NCBI GenBank assembly: GCA_032716605.1
Contig: CM064519.1
Location: 14,261,468-14,325,467 of the forward strand
Origin: Paralithodes platypus
Lineage: Eukaryota; Arthropoda; Malacostraca; Decapoda; Lithodidae
DNA: 64,000 nt
Direction of reading: 5' to 3'
Part shown: positions 23,462-33,813 of the stretch, piece by piece
How the letters are laid out: each line of letters begins with the position of its first letter
How positions within the stretch are numbered: position 1 is the stretch's first letter
Program-made: the position numbers and the translations under genes
Notes under the pieces: model-generated
The model's input: only the letters and a program-made list of their open reading frames with translations
What the model was told of the DNA's origin: nothing
Database searches by the model: none

Positions 23462-23487
23462 AAAAACAAACAGGTCACCTGCCTTAA
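23093..23487. repeat. Family H foldback element, copy 2, TTAA ends
   Basis: TTAA at 23,093-23,096 followed by GGGGACCGACCCGC. The right end is CAGGTCACCTGCC then TTAA at 23,484-23,487. Arms are ACCCAATTCAGCC..CATCCAGGTGTCG and CGATACCTGGATG..GGCTGAATGGGACC. The centre is CTCCGGCGAAGCCGGA plus CTCGCTAACGCTCGCC. A GA microsatellite (23,403-23,459) has grown inside the right arm. Confidence 0.8.
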
Positions 23488-23777
23488 TTATGAAATAACA
23501 AAAATTAAATAAAAGAACCCTATATCTCGCCCCCCCCCCCCCCCCCAACATTGCAAATCCTGCCTCGACCTCCAGTATGAACTCCGAATAACAAGATCAT
23601 GAACACAATTAGTAACACACCCGAGCGTCTGTTTGAAATACTCTTCATGTGCCACAGTTCAAGGTTCAAACGGCAAACTAAGAAAGGAGAGGCAATGGTA
23701 GGTGCATCCAGAATAATCAACATCTGGCAGACATTACTACTTCACAGAACTAGGGAGAAACAATGGCCACTGTGCTA

Positions 23778-24216
23778 TCTATATAATATTTACGGTTGTC
23801 TGTCTGTCTGTTCTTTATAGGCGGCCGCAGTTTTGGACCTGGGGAGCTGAAACTTTGCATGTGGGTGTCAATTGACCTGGGTCAGGTCATAGAGGGGTCC
23901 CCAGGGTGAAAGGGACGGAGAAAATGGGCGCGAAATCGGAAAAAGGGCAGTTTGGGGAAAAAGGAGGCCTCCGATCGAAAAGGTGTATGGAACGAAAGTT
24001 GTTCGCAGCCCCCCAAAATGGTGGTACGGATGATGTCAGATCCAAAATCGGAGGTCATTTAGCGGCCGAAATCGAGGTCGCCGTTTAATGAGGCACAGGG
24101 AGGTCGAGGCCGGTGATTATGGTAGTATTGATGATGGTGATTATGGTAGTAGTAGTGGTGGTAGTAGTGATGGTGATTATGGTGATTACCCGGGCAACGC
24201 CGGGTACCCCTGCTAG
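23778..24216 (+). mobile_element. Non-autonomous Helitron, copy 1
   Basis: 5' end TCTATATAATATTTACGG followed by GTTGTCTGTCTGTC. The 3' end has the hairpin CCCGGGCAACGCCGGG, a short spacer and CTAG (24,213-24,216). It sits between A (23,777) and T (24,217), the usual A|T Helitron target, without target duplication. A GGTGATTATGG VNTR precedes the hairpin. A 60-codon frame at 23,906-24,088 is shared with copy 2 only because the DNA is. No Rep/helicase is encoded. Confidence 0.8.
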
Positions 24217-24237
24217 TACTGTATAAACTGAACGCCT

Positions 24238-24446
24238 AACCCTTTCACTATCGATGCTGTCCATTTAACTTTATTCTGGCTAGGCCTACTATCAGACGAT
24301 TTTATTCAGTATAAAAGACCTACACCAATTAACAGGCTTCACAGTATCTCACTTAACCATTTGTATTACCACAGATCCTCTTTAGACTGCACAAGATCGT
24401 CTAGGCCTAATTGAAAAAGGAGACATGACCGGTACTGAAGGGGTTA
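24238..24446. repeat. Family P element
   Basis: TAACCCTTTCACTATCGATG at the left and GACCGGTACTGAAGGGGTTAA at the right (TTAA 24,443-24,446). Core ATCAGACGATTTTATTCAG and AGATCGTCTAGG. Confidence 0.75.
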
Positions 24447-24488
24447 ATGCGAGGTGATGTAGCGCCATCCGTCAATTATTAGTAACAC

Positions 24489-24565
24489 TTAAGGGGAGGT
24501 CTTGTTTTTCTGGACCGCATTCTCCCTCATGTTTAGCCCCATTAGTTAGGTGATTTTAAGACCTT
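24489..24565 (+). repeat. Family G element, left end only
   Basis: TTAAGGGGAGGTCTTGTTTT, TCTCCCTCATGTTTAGCCCC, ATTAGTTAGGTGATTTTAAG. It then runs into P-like sequence (CCCAAGATCGTCTCAATATA). Confidence 0.65.
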
Positions 24566-24784
24566 TTGTGCCATTTACTACTGCCCAAGATCGTCTCAAT
24601 ATAGCTAGAATATAACTAAGAAGACTCGATCGCTGGTGCAGATGGGGCTAAGTGGCAACAGAAGTGATACACGTCAAAAGTGTTACAATCGTTTCGGTGC
24701 GCTAACTTGAACAGGTAAATGATTGCAACCTCTATATGTCTGTCGTCTATGTTACATTGGAACACACACTTATTTACAAATACT

Positions 24785-25062
24785 AAAGGGGGAATTAGTG
24801 TTTCTTTCTGGCCCACCTTCTTCCTCATGTTTAGCCCCCAATAGTTTTGAGATATAAGACGTTCACCCCATTGGTTTGTTGATTTCAAGGCCTTTCACTC
24901 CATTTCGTTGTCAATATTAAGACCTTTCGTACCATTTAGGTGTAAATTTATTCCTGGTGAGCGATAGCGAGCCTGTAATGTTGGAGGAATCGGCTTTCGG
25001 CCGAAAAACCTTTCTTCCGAAAAATTTACAAATTAATTTCGAGGGGGATATCTTGAGGATTT

Positions 25063-25070
<8 letters not shown>
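24785..25070 (+). repeat. Family G element, most of length
   Basis: AAGGGGGAATTAGTG, CTTCCTCATGTTTAGCCCCC, GACGTTCACCCCATTGG, CCTGGTGAGCGATAGCGAGC, GGCTTTCGGCCGAAAAACC, TTACAAATTAATTTCGAGGG. The right end is lost into a TA microsatellite at 25,077-25,110. Confidence 0.7.
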
Positions 25071-25110
<40 letters not shown>

Positions 25111-25379
25111 CACCTACCCCCTTAACTAACTGGAAATACTGGTTTATGAGTCTAGAGGTACTTGGACTCGTTTCTTACAAGTCATAATATAATGCCATCA
25201 TATTTTCCTAGAACAAATAACCCTACATTAGCCAAAGTCATTAGGTTAGTGACACCAACATAAAGGGGTTATTATCACATCATTAGCATCATCTGGTCAG
25301 GCGTCTTAGGGTTTATCACTATATTAGGTTTAATTATTCTTGAGGACTTTGCTTGCGTTTGTAATTTGCAAACAGTGTA

Positions 25380-25640
25380 TTTTAGTTTGCCTCCTAGGCT
25401 AACATAAACGCCTTCCCAGATTTCATTCAAAAACAGAAATGCCCACCCAGACCCCTTTCAGGTTAATTTGTAAATTTTTGGATAGAAAAATGTCCAAGGC
25501 TCGCTATACCTCGGGGGAAAAAAGGCATCTGAATGGGGAGTAACGTTTTATTATCGTCACACTAATGGTGTGACGTTATATATAATCTCCAAACTAATAG
25601 AGCAAACAGGGGTGGTACAAATAGCCTCCCTCTCGGACCA
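25380..25640. repeat. Diverged G/H-like fragment
   Basis: Contains ACCCCTTTCAGGTTAATTTG, TTTTTGGATAGAAAAATGTC and CATCTGAATGGGGAGTAACG, elements shared by families G and H in reverse orientation. No termini. Confidence 0.4.
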
Positions 25641-25705
25641 AATAGGGTTAACTAAGCTGGGTCACAAGTAATGTACAACATGTACTGTAGGTTTCACTCG
25701 TTCTA

Positions 25706-26031
25706 TTAAGGGGAGATTTCCACTCGAGGGATTTTTTTCAGAACCCCTTTCTCCCTCATGTTTAGCCCCATTGCTTTTGAGATTGTAAGACGTTCGCCCC
25801 ATTAGTTTGGCGATTTTAAGAACTTTCGTCCCATTTCTGTCAATGTTAAGACCTTTCGTGCCATTTAGTTGTCGATTTTTTTCTGGCGAGCCTGTAATTT
25901 AAGAGGAACCGACCTTTGGCCGGGAAATTTGTCTACCGAAAAATGTACAAATTTATCTTGAAAGGGGGTCTAGGGGGTGTAATTTTAAGCTTGATGGAGG
26001 TCTAGGGAACACACTAAATACCTCCCCTTAA
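25706..26031 (+). repeat. Family G element, complete with TTAA ends
   Basis: TTAA at 25,706-25,709 then GGGGAGATTTCCACTCG. The right end is ATACCTCCCC then TTAA at 26,028-26,031. 326 bp. The interior shows all family landmarks (GTTTAGCCCCATTGC, TTTGGCGATTTTAAG, CATTTAGTTGTCGATTTT, CTGGCGAGCC, GACCTTTGGCCGGG, GTACAAATTTATCTTGAAAG, GATGGAGGTCTAGGG). A good type copy for the family. Confidence 0.8.
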
Positions 26032-26127
26032 CTAGAGGGATATTATCACACACAGTAACTCTAGTCCAAAGTGAGCATCGGTATAAACAGAGGACTTTTA
26101 CTTGTTATTTATTCCTTTGTACTTATT

Positions 26128-26705
26128 ATGATATACAACACACGTATTATTGTTATTATGATATACAACACACGTATTATTGTTATTATGATATACAACA
26201 CACGTATTATTGTTATTATGATATACAACACACGTATTATTGTTATTATGATATACAACACACGTATTATTGTTATTATGATATACAACACACGTATTAT
26301 TGTTATTATGATATACAACACACGTATTTATTGTTATTATGATATACAACACACGTATTATTGTTATTATGATATACAACACACGTATTTATTGTTAGTA
26401 TGATATACAACACACGTATTTATTGTTATTATGATATACAACACACGTATTTATTGTTAGTATGATATACAACACACGTATTATTGTTATTATGATATAC
26501 AACACACGTATTTATTGTTATTATGATATACAACACACGTATTTATTGTTATTATGATATACAACACACGTATTTATTGTTATTATGATATACAACACAC
26601 GTATTATTGTTATTATGATATACAACACACGTATTTATTGTTATTATGATATACAACACACGTATTATTGTTATTATGATATACAACACACGTATTTATT
26701 GTTAT
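26128..26705. repeat. 30/31-bp minisatellite, about 19 copies
   Basis: Units of TTATGATATACAACACACGT plus ATTATTGTTA or ATTTATTGTTA. The first copies are all 30 bp. Later copies mix 30 and 31 bp, which breaks the frame and ends the apparent ORFs. Confidence 0.97.
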
Positions 26706-26755
26706 GGAGATGTTGTTTCGATATGATAACCTTGGCCACTAAATTTCCACATCAC

Positions 26756-27189
26756 TTAACCCTTTCAGTACCGATGCCGTCCTTTTCACTTTATCCTGGC
26801 TACTATCAGACGCTTGTATTTAGTCTAAAAAGGGCCTTCAGCAATTAATAGGCTTCAAACTAAGAAAACCAATCCTTTTTACTACCACAGAACCTTCTTA
26901 AACTTCACAAAATCGTCTAAATATAGCTATACCCTGTTCCAAAGTAGGTAGGTCAGAAATCGTGACCCCTAGCCTCTAAACTAAAAAAAAAAGGGCTAGA
27001 ACACATGGGCTGTACATTTCCAAACCTATTCCCTGGCTGACCCTTCCCAAATGGTAGAAATATTAGCTGGATTACCCTAGTCGTTTATGATTTATAAAGG
27101 TTATTGTTCAAGACTTTTGGCCTACATAATTGGATCAGGGTATAACATAATATTTACAAAAACGTCGCCGGTACAGAGTGGGTTTAATT
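26756..27189. repeat. Family P element split by a family D element
   Basis: The left part (26,756-26,929) starts TTAACCCTTTCAGTACCGAT and runs to CGTCTAAATATAGC. The right part resumes after the insert and ends ACGTCGCCGGTACAGAGTGG near 27,183. The D element occupies 26,930-27,142. Confidence 0.75.
26930..27142. repeat. Family D element nested in family P, TA duplication
   Basis: Ends TACCCTGTTCCAAAGTAGG and the inverse-like TTGGATCAGGGTA. TA at both edges (26,930-26,931 and 27,141-27,142). The interruption of a known P sequence lets the target TA and element boundaries be read directly. About 210 bp, no coding capacity. Confidence 0.8.
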
Positions 27190-27229
27190 ACCATTTATTT
27201 TGGAGACTATGCTGGATGTTTGACGCACT

Positions 27230-27305
27230 GGATGGTATCGAACCGATGCCTGTGATTTATAAACCTGACCCATCGATTACTCTACCCACGATTTCTCCAT
27301 AACGA
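27230..27305 (-). mobile_element. tRNA-like SINE head, minus strand
   Basis: On the minus strand an A-box-like GTGGGTAGAGTAA and a B-box-like GGTTCGATACC are spaced as in a tRNA, with an arm-like CGATGGGTCAGGTTTATAAA between. No intact cloverleaf. The unit CTACCCACGATTT..CCATA is repeated at 27,288-27,330. Confidence 0.45.
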
Positions 27306-27336
27306 CTCCTCTACCCACGATTTTTCCATATACCTA

Positions 27337-27530
27337 TACCCTGTTCCATATAGGCACGTCAGAAATCGTGAAACCTATAACCTCTATTAACTCGAAAAGG
27401 GCTAGAGCAAATGGGCTGTAGATTTCCATACCTTTTCCCTGGCTGACCCTTCCTAAATGGTCGAAATATTTGTTCGATTACTCTAGTCGTTTGTGAGTTA
27501 CAGAACTTATGTGGGCAAGTGTACGGTACA
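27337..27530 (+). repeat. Family D element
   Basis: TATACCCTGTTCCATATAGG, GTCAGAAATCGTGAAACC, AACTCGAAAAGGGCTAGAGC, CCTTCCTAAATGGTCGAAAT. The right end runs into CTTATGTGGGCAAGTGTAC, which resembles a family X terminus. Confidence 0.65.
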
Positions 27531-27871
27531 CTAACTTTGCATTGACATCTACAATTTTCGCCATGAATTACCTTTGAATGGGGATATGATATAATCAGAT
27601 GGAATAATGTAGACAAAATAATGAAATCCTAAAAGACAACGGTATAAGAGAGATTCCTTCGTGACCTTTGACACAATGAGGATGATATTGGTGGAAAAAG
27701 GGAATGGCGTCAGACAAAAATAAGGGAACATTCTCTCTCTCTCTCTCTTTCTTTGTCTCTTTTGTTTCGCTCTCTCCGGTGCGTAATGAACTTAATCTTA
27801 TCTATAAAGGTCAATATAAAAATAGTTTCAACGATTCGAACACACAAACACTACAAATTACACTCTCTCTC

Positions 27872-27876
<5 letters not shown>

Positions 27877-27950
<74 letters not shown>
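27877..27950. repeat. (CA)n microsatellite
   Basis: About 74 bp CA repeat followed by CTCTCC. Confidence 0.97.
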
Positions 27951-27954
<4 letters not shown>

Positions 27955-28097
27955 CCCTCTCTCTAACTGTATATCTATCAACTATGACTTCCATTTAAAA
28001 CTCTCCCCGACGAGCCAACCCGGAGCTAGAACCATGGAATTTCTCCCGCATTAGAAACCAAACAACCCATTTACCGTCGCCGTCATTTTGGAAACCT

Positions 28098-28190
28098 AAT
28101 TAGAATACTAGATTACACCCCCTTGATAATTAGAACACTAGATTACACCCCCTTGATAATTAGAACACTAGATTACACCCCCTTGATAAG
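28098..28190. repeat. 31-bp tandem repeat, 3 copies
   Basis: Three copies of ACTAGATTACACCCCCTTGA followed by TAATTAGAAC, almost identical. Confidence 0.95.
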
Positions 28191-28228
28191 CCATAACATG
28201 ATTCTCATTGTTCGTACTGTTACCAATG

Positions 28229-28684
28229 TTAAGGGGATTTTGTTTGGGGGGGGATCCCCTTCTCGCTTATGTTTAGCGCCATTAGTTATGAGATTTAAAG
28301 ACGTTTGGTCCATTAGTTTGTGGATTGTAAGACCTTTCGGCCCAATTCTGTCAATAAGACGACATTTCGTGCCACTTAGGTGTCGATTGTTTCCTGGCGA
28401 GAGTAACAAGCCTGTAATTTAGTAGGGATCGGCTTCCTAGACCTTAATAAAACACGCCCAAGACCCCCCTTCGAGATAAGTTTGTTAATTTCTCGGTAAA
28501 AAATGCCCCGGCCAAAGTCCAGTCCCTCCTAGGCTCGCTGTCTCTCGCCAGGAAATATTCGACACCTAAATGGCACGAAAGGTCTTGAAATCGACAAACT
28601 ACTGAGGCGAATGTCTTAAAATATCAAAACTAATAGGCCTAAGCATGAGGGAGAAAGGTGTCAAGAAACAGCCGCAACCCCTTC
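28229..28684. repeat. Two family G elements head to head (large palindrome)
   Basis: A plus-orientation G copy (28,229 to about 28,436: TTAAGGGGATTTTG, GTTTAGCGCCATTAG, CATTTCGTGCCACTTAG, CCTGGCGAGAG) is followed without spacer by a minus-orientation copy (GACCTTAATAAAACACGCCC, GGCTCGCTGTCTCTCGCC, GACACCTAAATGGCACGAAA, GGCCTAAGCATGAGGGAG). Together they form an imperfect inverted repeat of about 455 bp. Confidence 0.7.
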
Positions 28685-28759
28685 CGATCTTGTGTAAAAT
28701 CTAGTCCACAGGCCCTCTAGTAGTTATTGTTGTGGTACAGTGGCCGTCAATAATGTTAG

Positions 28760-28981
28760 TGCAGTTGGCCAAATAAGTCATGTCTCCGCTCTCATTACGT
28801 TTTGCTCGCTGTGTGGTGTAGTAATATCCGTCAGATGTTGAATAGGGTGTGCACAGATAGGAACAAGTTTGTATATCTCACTCGAAACAATGAATGAATG
28901 CTTAAATAGCCTAGTGCTGATACCAATTATTGATCGAAATATACTTGGTGCCGCGACATCACTTATTTGGGCAACTGTACA
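28760..28981. repeat. Family R element
   Basis: Left end CAGTTGGCCAAATAAGTCAT, right end ACTTATTTGGGCAACTGTA. Inner CATTACGTTTTGCTCGC and CAGATGTTGAATAGGG match the R copies at 37.7 and 52.3-52.7 kb. CAGT ends with adjacent TA fit a Tc1/mariner-like MITE. Confidence 0.75.
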
Positions 28982-29099
28982 TAGATTTTGGAAGCTGAGC
29001 TGGATTAAACTGAAACTCCTTATTAATTATTTACCTGACATTTGTATTTCGGAGGTTCCTTTATAATGTTCGAGATGTATACAGTATATGTAACTTTAT

Positions 29100-29177
29100 A
29101 TACAGTATATATAATATATATATATATATAATTATATATATATATATATATATATAGATATATATATATATATAGAG

Positions 29178-29234
<57 letters not shown>

Positions 29235-29290
29235 TAGAGAGAGAGAGAGAGAGATAGATAGAAATAAACATATAGAGATAGATAGATAGA
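29100..29290. repeat. (TA)n / (GATA)n microsatellite
   Basis: TA repeats with GATA interruptions, ending in a GA and GATA tract. Confidence 0.95.
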
Positions 29291-29663
29291 AGACTAATTT
29301 GCCCGATATATGGCATTTCATATTCAGACCTATAAGATAATATTGCGCCTAACTTAAAGGAGAAAGAGTGTGGACGAAATGACTCTACGGTATTATGACA
29401 ACAAAGGTTACAAGATGGCGGCAGTTGTCCGGTCGGTACCCCCGAGAGTGAAAGCGGACACACACAAGAGGGAGAGTTGTGGAGATTTTTTTCTGACTTT
29501 CTTTCTATCTGTAATTACGTTAGAGGAGGAACTGTCAATAGGGCCATTCTTGGTGACGTCATGGGTGGAGTTAGACCTTATAGAATTTGTTTATTTGTTT
29601 ATATTATGTTCTGGTTAACCTTAGACGATGTTAGCCAGTGAACTACATGATCCTCAACGACTA

Positions 29664-29880
29664 TACCTTGTTCTTTATAGGTAGGTGAGAAATCGTAAGC
29701 CCTAACCTCAGTAACTCCAAAAAGGGCTCGAGCAAATGGGCTGTAAATTTGCACACCAATTCCCTGGCAAACCATTCCCATGCATATATTATTAGCTTTG
29801 ATTACTCTAATCATTTGTGAGGTATAGAGGTAAACATTTAAGAGTCTTGCCCTACATATTTGGAACAGGGAAGGAGAAAC
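29664..29880. repeat. Family D element
   Basis: TACCTTGTTCTTTATAGG, GTGAGAAATCGTAAGCC, AACTCCAAAAAGGGCTCGAG, CCAATTCCCTGGC, ending CATATTTGGAACAGGG. Confidence 0.7.
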
Positions 29881-30489
29881 ATTATGTATGGTCACAAAAC
29901 AAAAAAAAAAATTTTTTTGGACCTTCTATTTTCTCATTATGCAAACTGTAACACTAGTACCGTAATTGATGTCTCACTGCGCAGTTAATAATGTGAGTAC
30001 AATGGTGCATTTTCATCCTTTTTTGTTGGCTATGTTTAGAAGATTTTATTCAGTTTTAGGATATACCAGTACGAGCTAAAGAGTTGGTTGAAATAGACAT
30101 TTGATTTCTAGAGTTCCATTTTGTTTACATCATTAGTAAGACAAAGAAAAAACAAAAAAATAAATATTTCCATAGCACACTAACAATTTATTTTTCTCAG
30201 TTGTGTCGAGGGATATTTATGTCTTATTAAAAAATAAGATATCAACATATTTAATATGATCGTAGGACACGATTTAAGACCCAGACTATATACAAGTCTC
30301 CATACATAGGACAAAATAAAGTTTTTCTAACAAAATGTAACTTTTAAATATATGCTCTATATGGCTGCCTGTACTTAGTAAACACATTCGGATACGGTAC
30401 GCCTCTACCCTCATGCCGACCTCGCATAATCACATCTGGTATAGTCTAATGCAAGTAATGGCATAACGAATTTAACTTCTATGTATGAA
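29881..30489. other. Intergenic stretch, nothing recognised
   Basis: AT-rich, including A and T homopolymers and a diverged P-like start (AGAAGATTTTATTCAG near 30,036). No supported gene. Confidence 0.45.
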
Positions 30490-31330
30490 GATTTTTGGCC
30501 CACCTTGTGTGGTAGTGGTGGTGGTGGTGAGAGTGGTGTTGTGGATATAAGCGATAGGACTAGTGGTGGTGGTGAAAGTGGTGTTGTGGATATGTATGCC
30601 ACTTGGGGCAATCGTCTCTAGAGGTGTGGTGCAGAAGAGTCGGTCAAGGGGGGTCAAAGAGAAGGTCAAGAGAGCTCAGAAAGGGTCAAGTAAGTTCAGG
30701 TGAGGTCAAGGTTAGCTCTTTCGGCATTGGATGACACGTTGCTTCATTATATTCTGGCTATCAGTAGACGATTTTACTCAGCTTAGGAAGGAATTGTGTC
30801 AGTCTGAGGGTTACTTGGGGCATGATTTACCCCTCTGATACCGAGAGATCCTTTCTAAGCGGTGTTTAAATCGTCTGATGATAACCCGAATATTATATGC
30901 AATTGGTTGTGAGAATAATGGTGGTGAGAGTGATGGGTTGTGGTAATGATGGTGGTAATGGTAGTTTGTTGAGGGTGTTGGAGGTGGTGACAATGGTGGT
31001 GGTGATAGTGATGAGTTGTGATGGTGGTTATGATGATGGGGGAGATTGATGGTGTTGGCGATAGTTGCTGAGGGTGTTGGCGTATTGGTGGTGGTGATGG
31101 TTAGAGAGGGTTATGGTAGTGGTGGTGATGGTGGGAAATGGAGGTGTTGGCGATAGTTATTAAGGGTGTTTTTGGTGGTGAGAATGATGGTGGTAGTGGT
31201 GATGGTGGTGATGGGAGATAGGATGATGAGAGTGTTGTTGGTGGTGAGAATGGTGGTGATAAATGATGGTGGTAGTGGTGTTAGTGGTGATGGGAGATAG
31301 GAAGATGATGCTTCGAAGGCAGGGAGGATA
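30490..31330. repeat. GGT/GAT-rich minisatellite with a family P element inside
   Basis: GTGGTGGTGGTGAGAGTGG units at 30,513-30,600 and again from about 30,905 to 31,320. A P copy lies between (about 30,711-30,900: TTAGCTCTTTCGGCATTGG, AGTAGACGATTTTACTCAG, TTAGGAAGGA). The leader at 30,625-30,700 (GCAGAAGAGT..GGTCAA units) is repeated on the far side of the CR1 insertion at about 37,021-37,070. Confidence 0.75.
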
Positions 31331-32390
31331 ATATATATACCGGTACACAGTTTAATGACGATTACAACTCAATACTGTATATATTATTATATATATATAT
31401 ATATATATCTATATATATACACTCACGTCTCGCTACCGCCAGACGCTGCAGACGCTCTGTCAACGCTCTCACGATATCGATCATAATTTGAGTATTAACT
31501 ACTCATCCTCTTCATTCTTGTGCATGAAAGGTGGTTAAGAGCACGTTTAACCATCCTGTAGCTTAGTAAGTAACACTGCACGATATTTCGCTGTGTATTG
31601 ACTGATAAACTTTGTGTTTATCACAAGACTCCTGCTCGGACAGGGCGCCTCTAGCGCCATCTGTTGTTTTGTTTTGTTTTGTTTGTAAACAAACGCTCTC
31701 TTCTTATTTGATATAAAATCGTAGCCCCTAATTTTACCCATTACCTACTGTAGTAAGTATCAATTTAACTTCCTTGTATGTAAGTAAAGCTTTGCATATT
31801 AATTTGCTAATAAACAATATTGTGTACTAACTAACCTGCCTACAGGAACGAACGCCGACGCCATTTTGTAAACACACTTTTTTGGGGGGATTATACATAT
31901 TAAATTCCAGCCAATTTTGTAGTAAATTTAAGTGCATTCATTTATCTTTTCTCCCTAGATATATTCTTGACTTTTTCTCCTCAGAGTGATTTTACTTTAA
32001 GCTAAGGGTGGTATTTGTACAAACTAACCTAGCCTAACCCAACCTGCCAAGCTTTTAACCTAATCCAAACGTAGCCTAGCCTATAGCCAGCCAATCTGTT
32101 GTTTTTATTAACTCTAGTAGATATTGTATTTAGTATCCTACTGTAGCTATATATATCTGTATTTTTAGTTCTTGCTTGCACGATCTTGTAGTAACCTTTG
32201 ACTGATACACTTTTTTGTTTTATCTAAAAAGAGTAGGCTACTGCTTTACTAGGCTACAGTGACACCAGGGCCATCTGTTGATACAGTATATTAACCCCTT
32301 GTGTGCAGTCACACTTTATTTTTATATAATCTCTATTTGGTGAATTGTATATTTAGTTACATATTCTGTTATATATATATATTTGTTTAA

Positions 32391-32618
32391 GGTTAGGTTA
32401 TCACACCTGGTAGCCTATTTCTGCGTATTTAAATTTTATTATTTTCGGTTAGGCTATTCAACGCTGGTAGCCTATTGGTGCGTATTTCAATTTTTTAAAA
32501 ACTTTTGGTTAGGCTATCGCCCCTGGAAGCCTAATTCTGCGTATCTCAATTTTTTTGTTTTCGGTTAGGCTATCACCCCTGACAACCTATTGTTGTGTAT
32601 TTCAACATATTTGTTTTC
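32391..32618 (+). repeat. CR1 5' UTR array of 56-60 bp units, 4 copies
   Basis: Units begin at 32,391, 32,447, 32,507 and 32,563. Each has GGTTAGGCTATC, CCCTGG.AGCCTA, TGCGTATTTCAATTTTTTT and TTTTCGG with substitutions. By analogy with monomer arrays of other LINEs this may carry promoter activity (inference). Confidence 0.85.
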
Positions 32619-32757
32619 GGTTGAAGTGATTGAAGTGTTTCTAAAGTGATTGAAGTGTTTTAAAGTGAGTTAAGTGTTTTAAAGTGAGTTAAGTGTTTTA
32701 AAGTGAGTTAAGTGTTTTAAAGTGAGTTAAGTGTTTTAAAGTGAGTGAAGTGATCTG
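32619..32757 (+). repeat. CR1 5' UTR array of 19-bp units, about 7 copies
   Basis: Tandem AAAGTGAGTTAAGTGTTTT (period 19), with the first two and last units diverged. It ends 18 bp before the ORF1 start codon. Confidence 0.95.
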
Positions 32758-32775
32758 AAGAAACTGACTGTTACC

Positions 32776-33813
32776 ATGCCTCGCACTTGTACGAACTGCG
32801 CCGGTAGGTTTGGTGAGTCCATGTTTGTTACTGTCGATCTTCAAGTCTGCCGTCTCTGCCAGCAACGAGAGAATTTGACAGTGAAATTAGATGAAGCCTA
32901 CAACAAGATCAACGTCCTCACCATGAAGCTGGAATCACTCCAAGAGTTTGTAACACTCAACGTTGGAGTACCACAAACTTCAATTGTCACCGCAACTCCA
33001 GCAGCCACCAACGCCCCAACGTCAACTGCCAACAATTCAACGCCTGCAGTAGCCATTTCAGCTGATGGTTCCGATACTCAAGAAACAAATAGTAACTCTC
33101 TTCCCCCTCAAGACAACTTCCGTGTCGTGAGGAACAACGTTTGCCCCAAGACCAGGAAACCCATACCGATTACCGAGTGTCAAAACCGCTTCCAGATACT
33201 CGCAGACTCAGATAACGAAGCGGAAATAGAAGAAGTCCGGCTCGTGGGAGACTCGATGATACGTGGTCAGCTCACAGAGTTTTGCGCCAGAGCACCTAAG
33301 ACCAGGAAGCGTTTTTGTATCCCTGGTGGTGGTGTGGACGACGTAGTTGCTGCAGTTGACGAAGTATCTAAGCTGGCCCCTGCTAATACAATGTTCATCA
33401 TCCACGTTGGATCCAACGATGTACAGCGAACCCGGTCGGAAGATTTGCTTTTAAAGTACCAGCAGCTGATCAAGTCGTTTAAGGAGAAGTCTTCAAGGAT
33501 CATCGTCTCAGGAATCGTCCCCCGGCTTGGTGTAGAGAGCCGATTTTACAACATAGCCACCAGCACAAATCGTTGTCTAGCAAACCTCTGCAGGAAGGAA
33601 AACGTGGGATTCGTCGACACCTGGGATAATTTCTACTACGATGACTATTTGTTTTCGGACGATGGAGTTCATCTGAACCAGGTGGGAGCAGCACGTTTTG
33701 GGCGTCTTCTCAACGATGCGGTGAAGGATTTTCGGAGAAGAAATCGACTCAGCACAGGACAACCAGGAAGGAGGACCGAAGACAGCGAGGGCATCAACCT
33801 GCGAAGGAATTAA
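32776..33813 (+). CDS. CR1 ORF1 protein: zinc-finger-like N-terminus plus SGNH esterase
   Basis: 345 residues, intact. The N-terminus has C5-x2-C8 and C25-x2-C28, a small zinc-binding pattern seen in CR1 ORF1 proteins. Residues about 30-60 form a leucine-rich, probably coiled-coil helix that may drive multimerisation. A Ser/Thr/Asn/Ala-rich linker follows (about 65-115). The C-terminal half is an SGNH/GDSL esterase: block I GDS at 158-160 (VGDSMIRG), block III GSND at 212-215, and block V DGVHL at 296-300, with D296 and H299 completing a Ser160-Asp-His triad. The start ATG is chosen because it lies just after the 19-bp array and opens directly into the cysteine motif. The protein probably binds element RNA, and the esterase role in retrotransposition is unsettled. 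Basic tail at the end. ORF2 follows at once in another frame. Confidence 0.85.
   Translation: MPRTCTNCAGRFGESMFVTVDLQVCRLCQQRENLTVKLDEAYNKINVLTMKLESLQEFVTLNVGVPQTSIVTATPAATNAPTSTANNSTPAVAISADGSDTQETNSNSLPPQDNFRVVRNNVCPKTRKPIPITECQNRFQILADSDNEAEIEEVRLVGDSMIRGQLTEFCARAPKTRKRFCIPGGGVDDVVAAVDEVSKLAPANTMFIIHVGSNDVQRTRSEDLLLKYQQLIKSFKEKSSRIIVSGIVPRLGVESRFYNIATSTNRCLANLCRKENVGFVDTWDNFYYDDYLFSDDGVHLNQVGAARFGRLLNDAVKDFRRRNRLSTGQPGRRTEDSEGINLRRN

Noticed and set aside
23906..24088. Conserved 40-residue peptide shared by 23,906-24,088 and 51,055-51,261
   Set aside because: The identity comes from the two Helitron copies sharing DNA. The upstream halves of the frames differ and there is no known domain.
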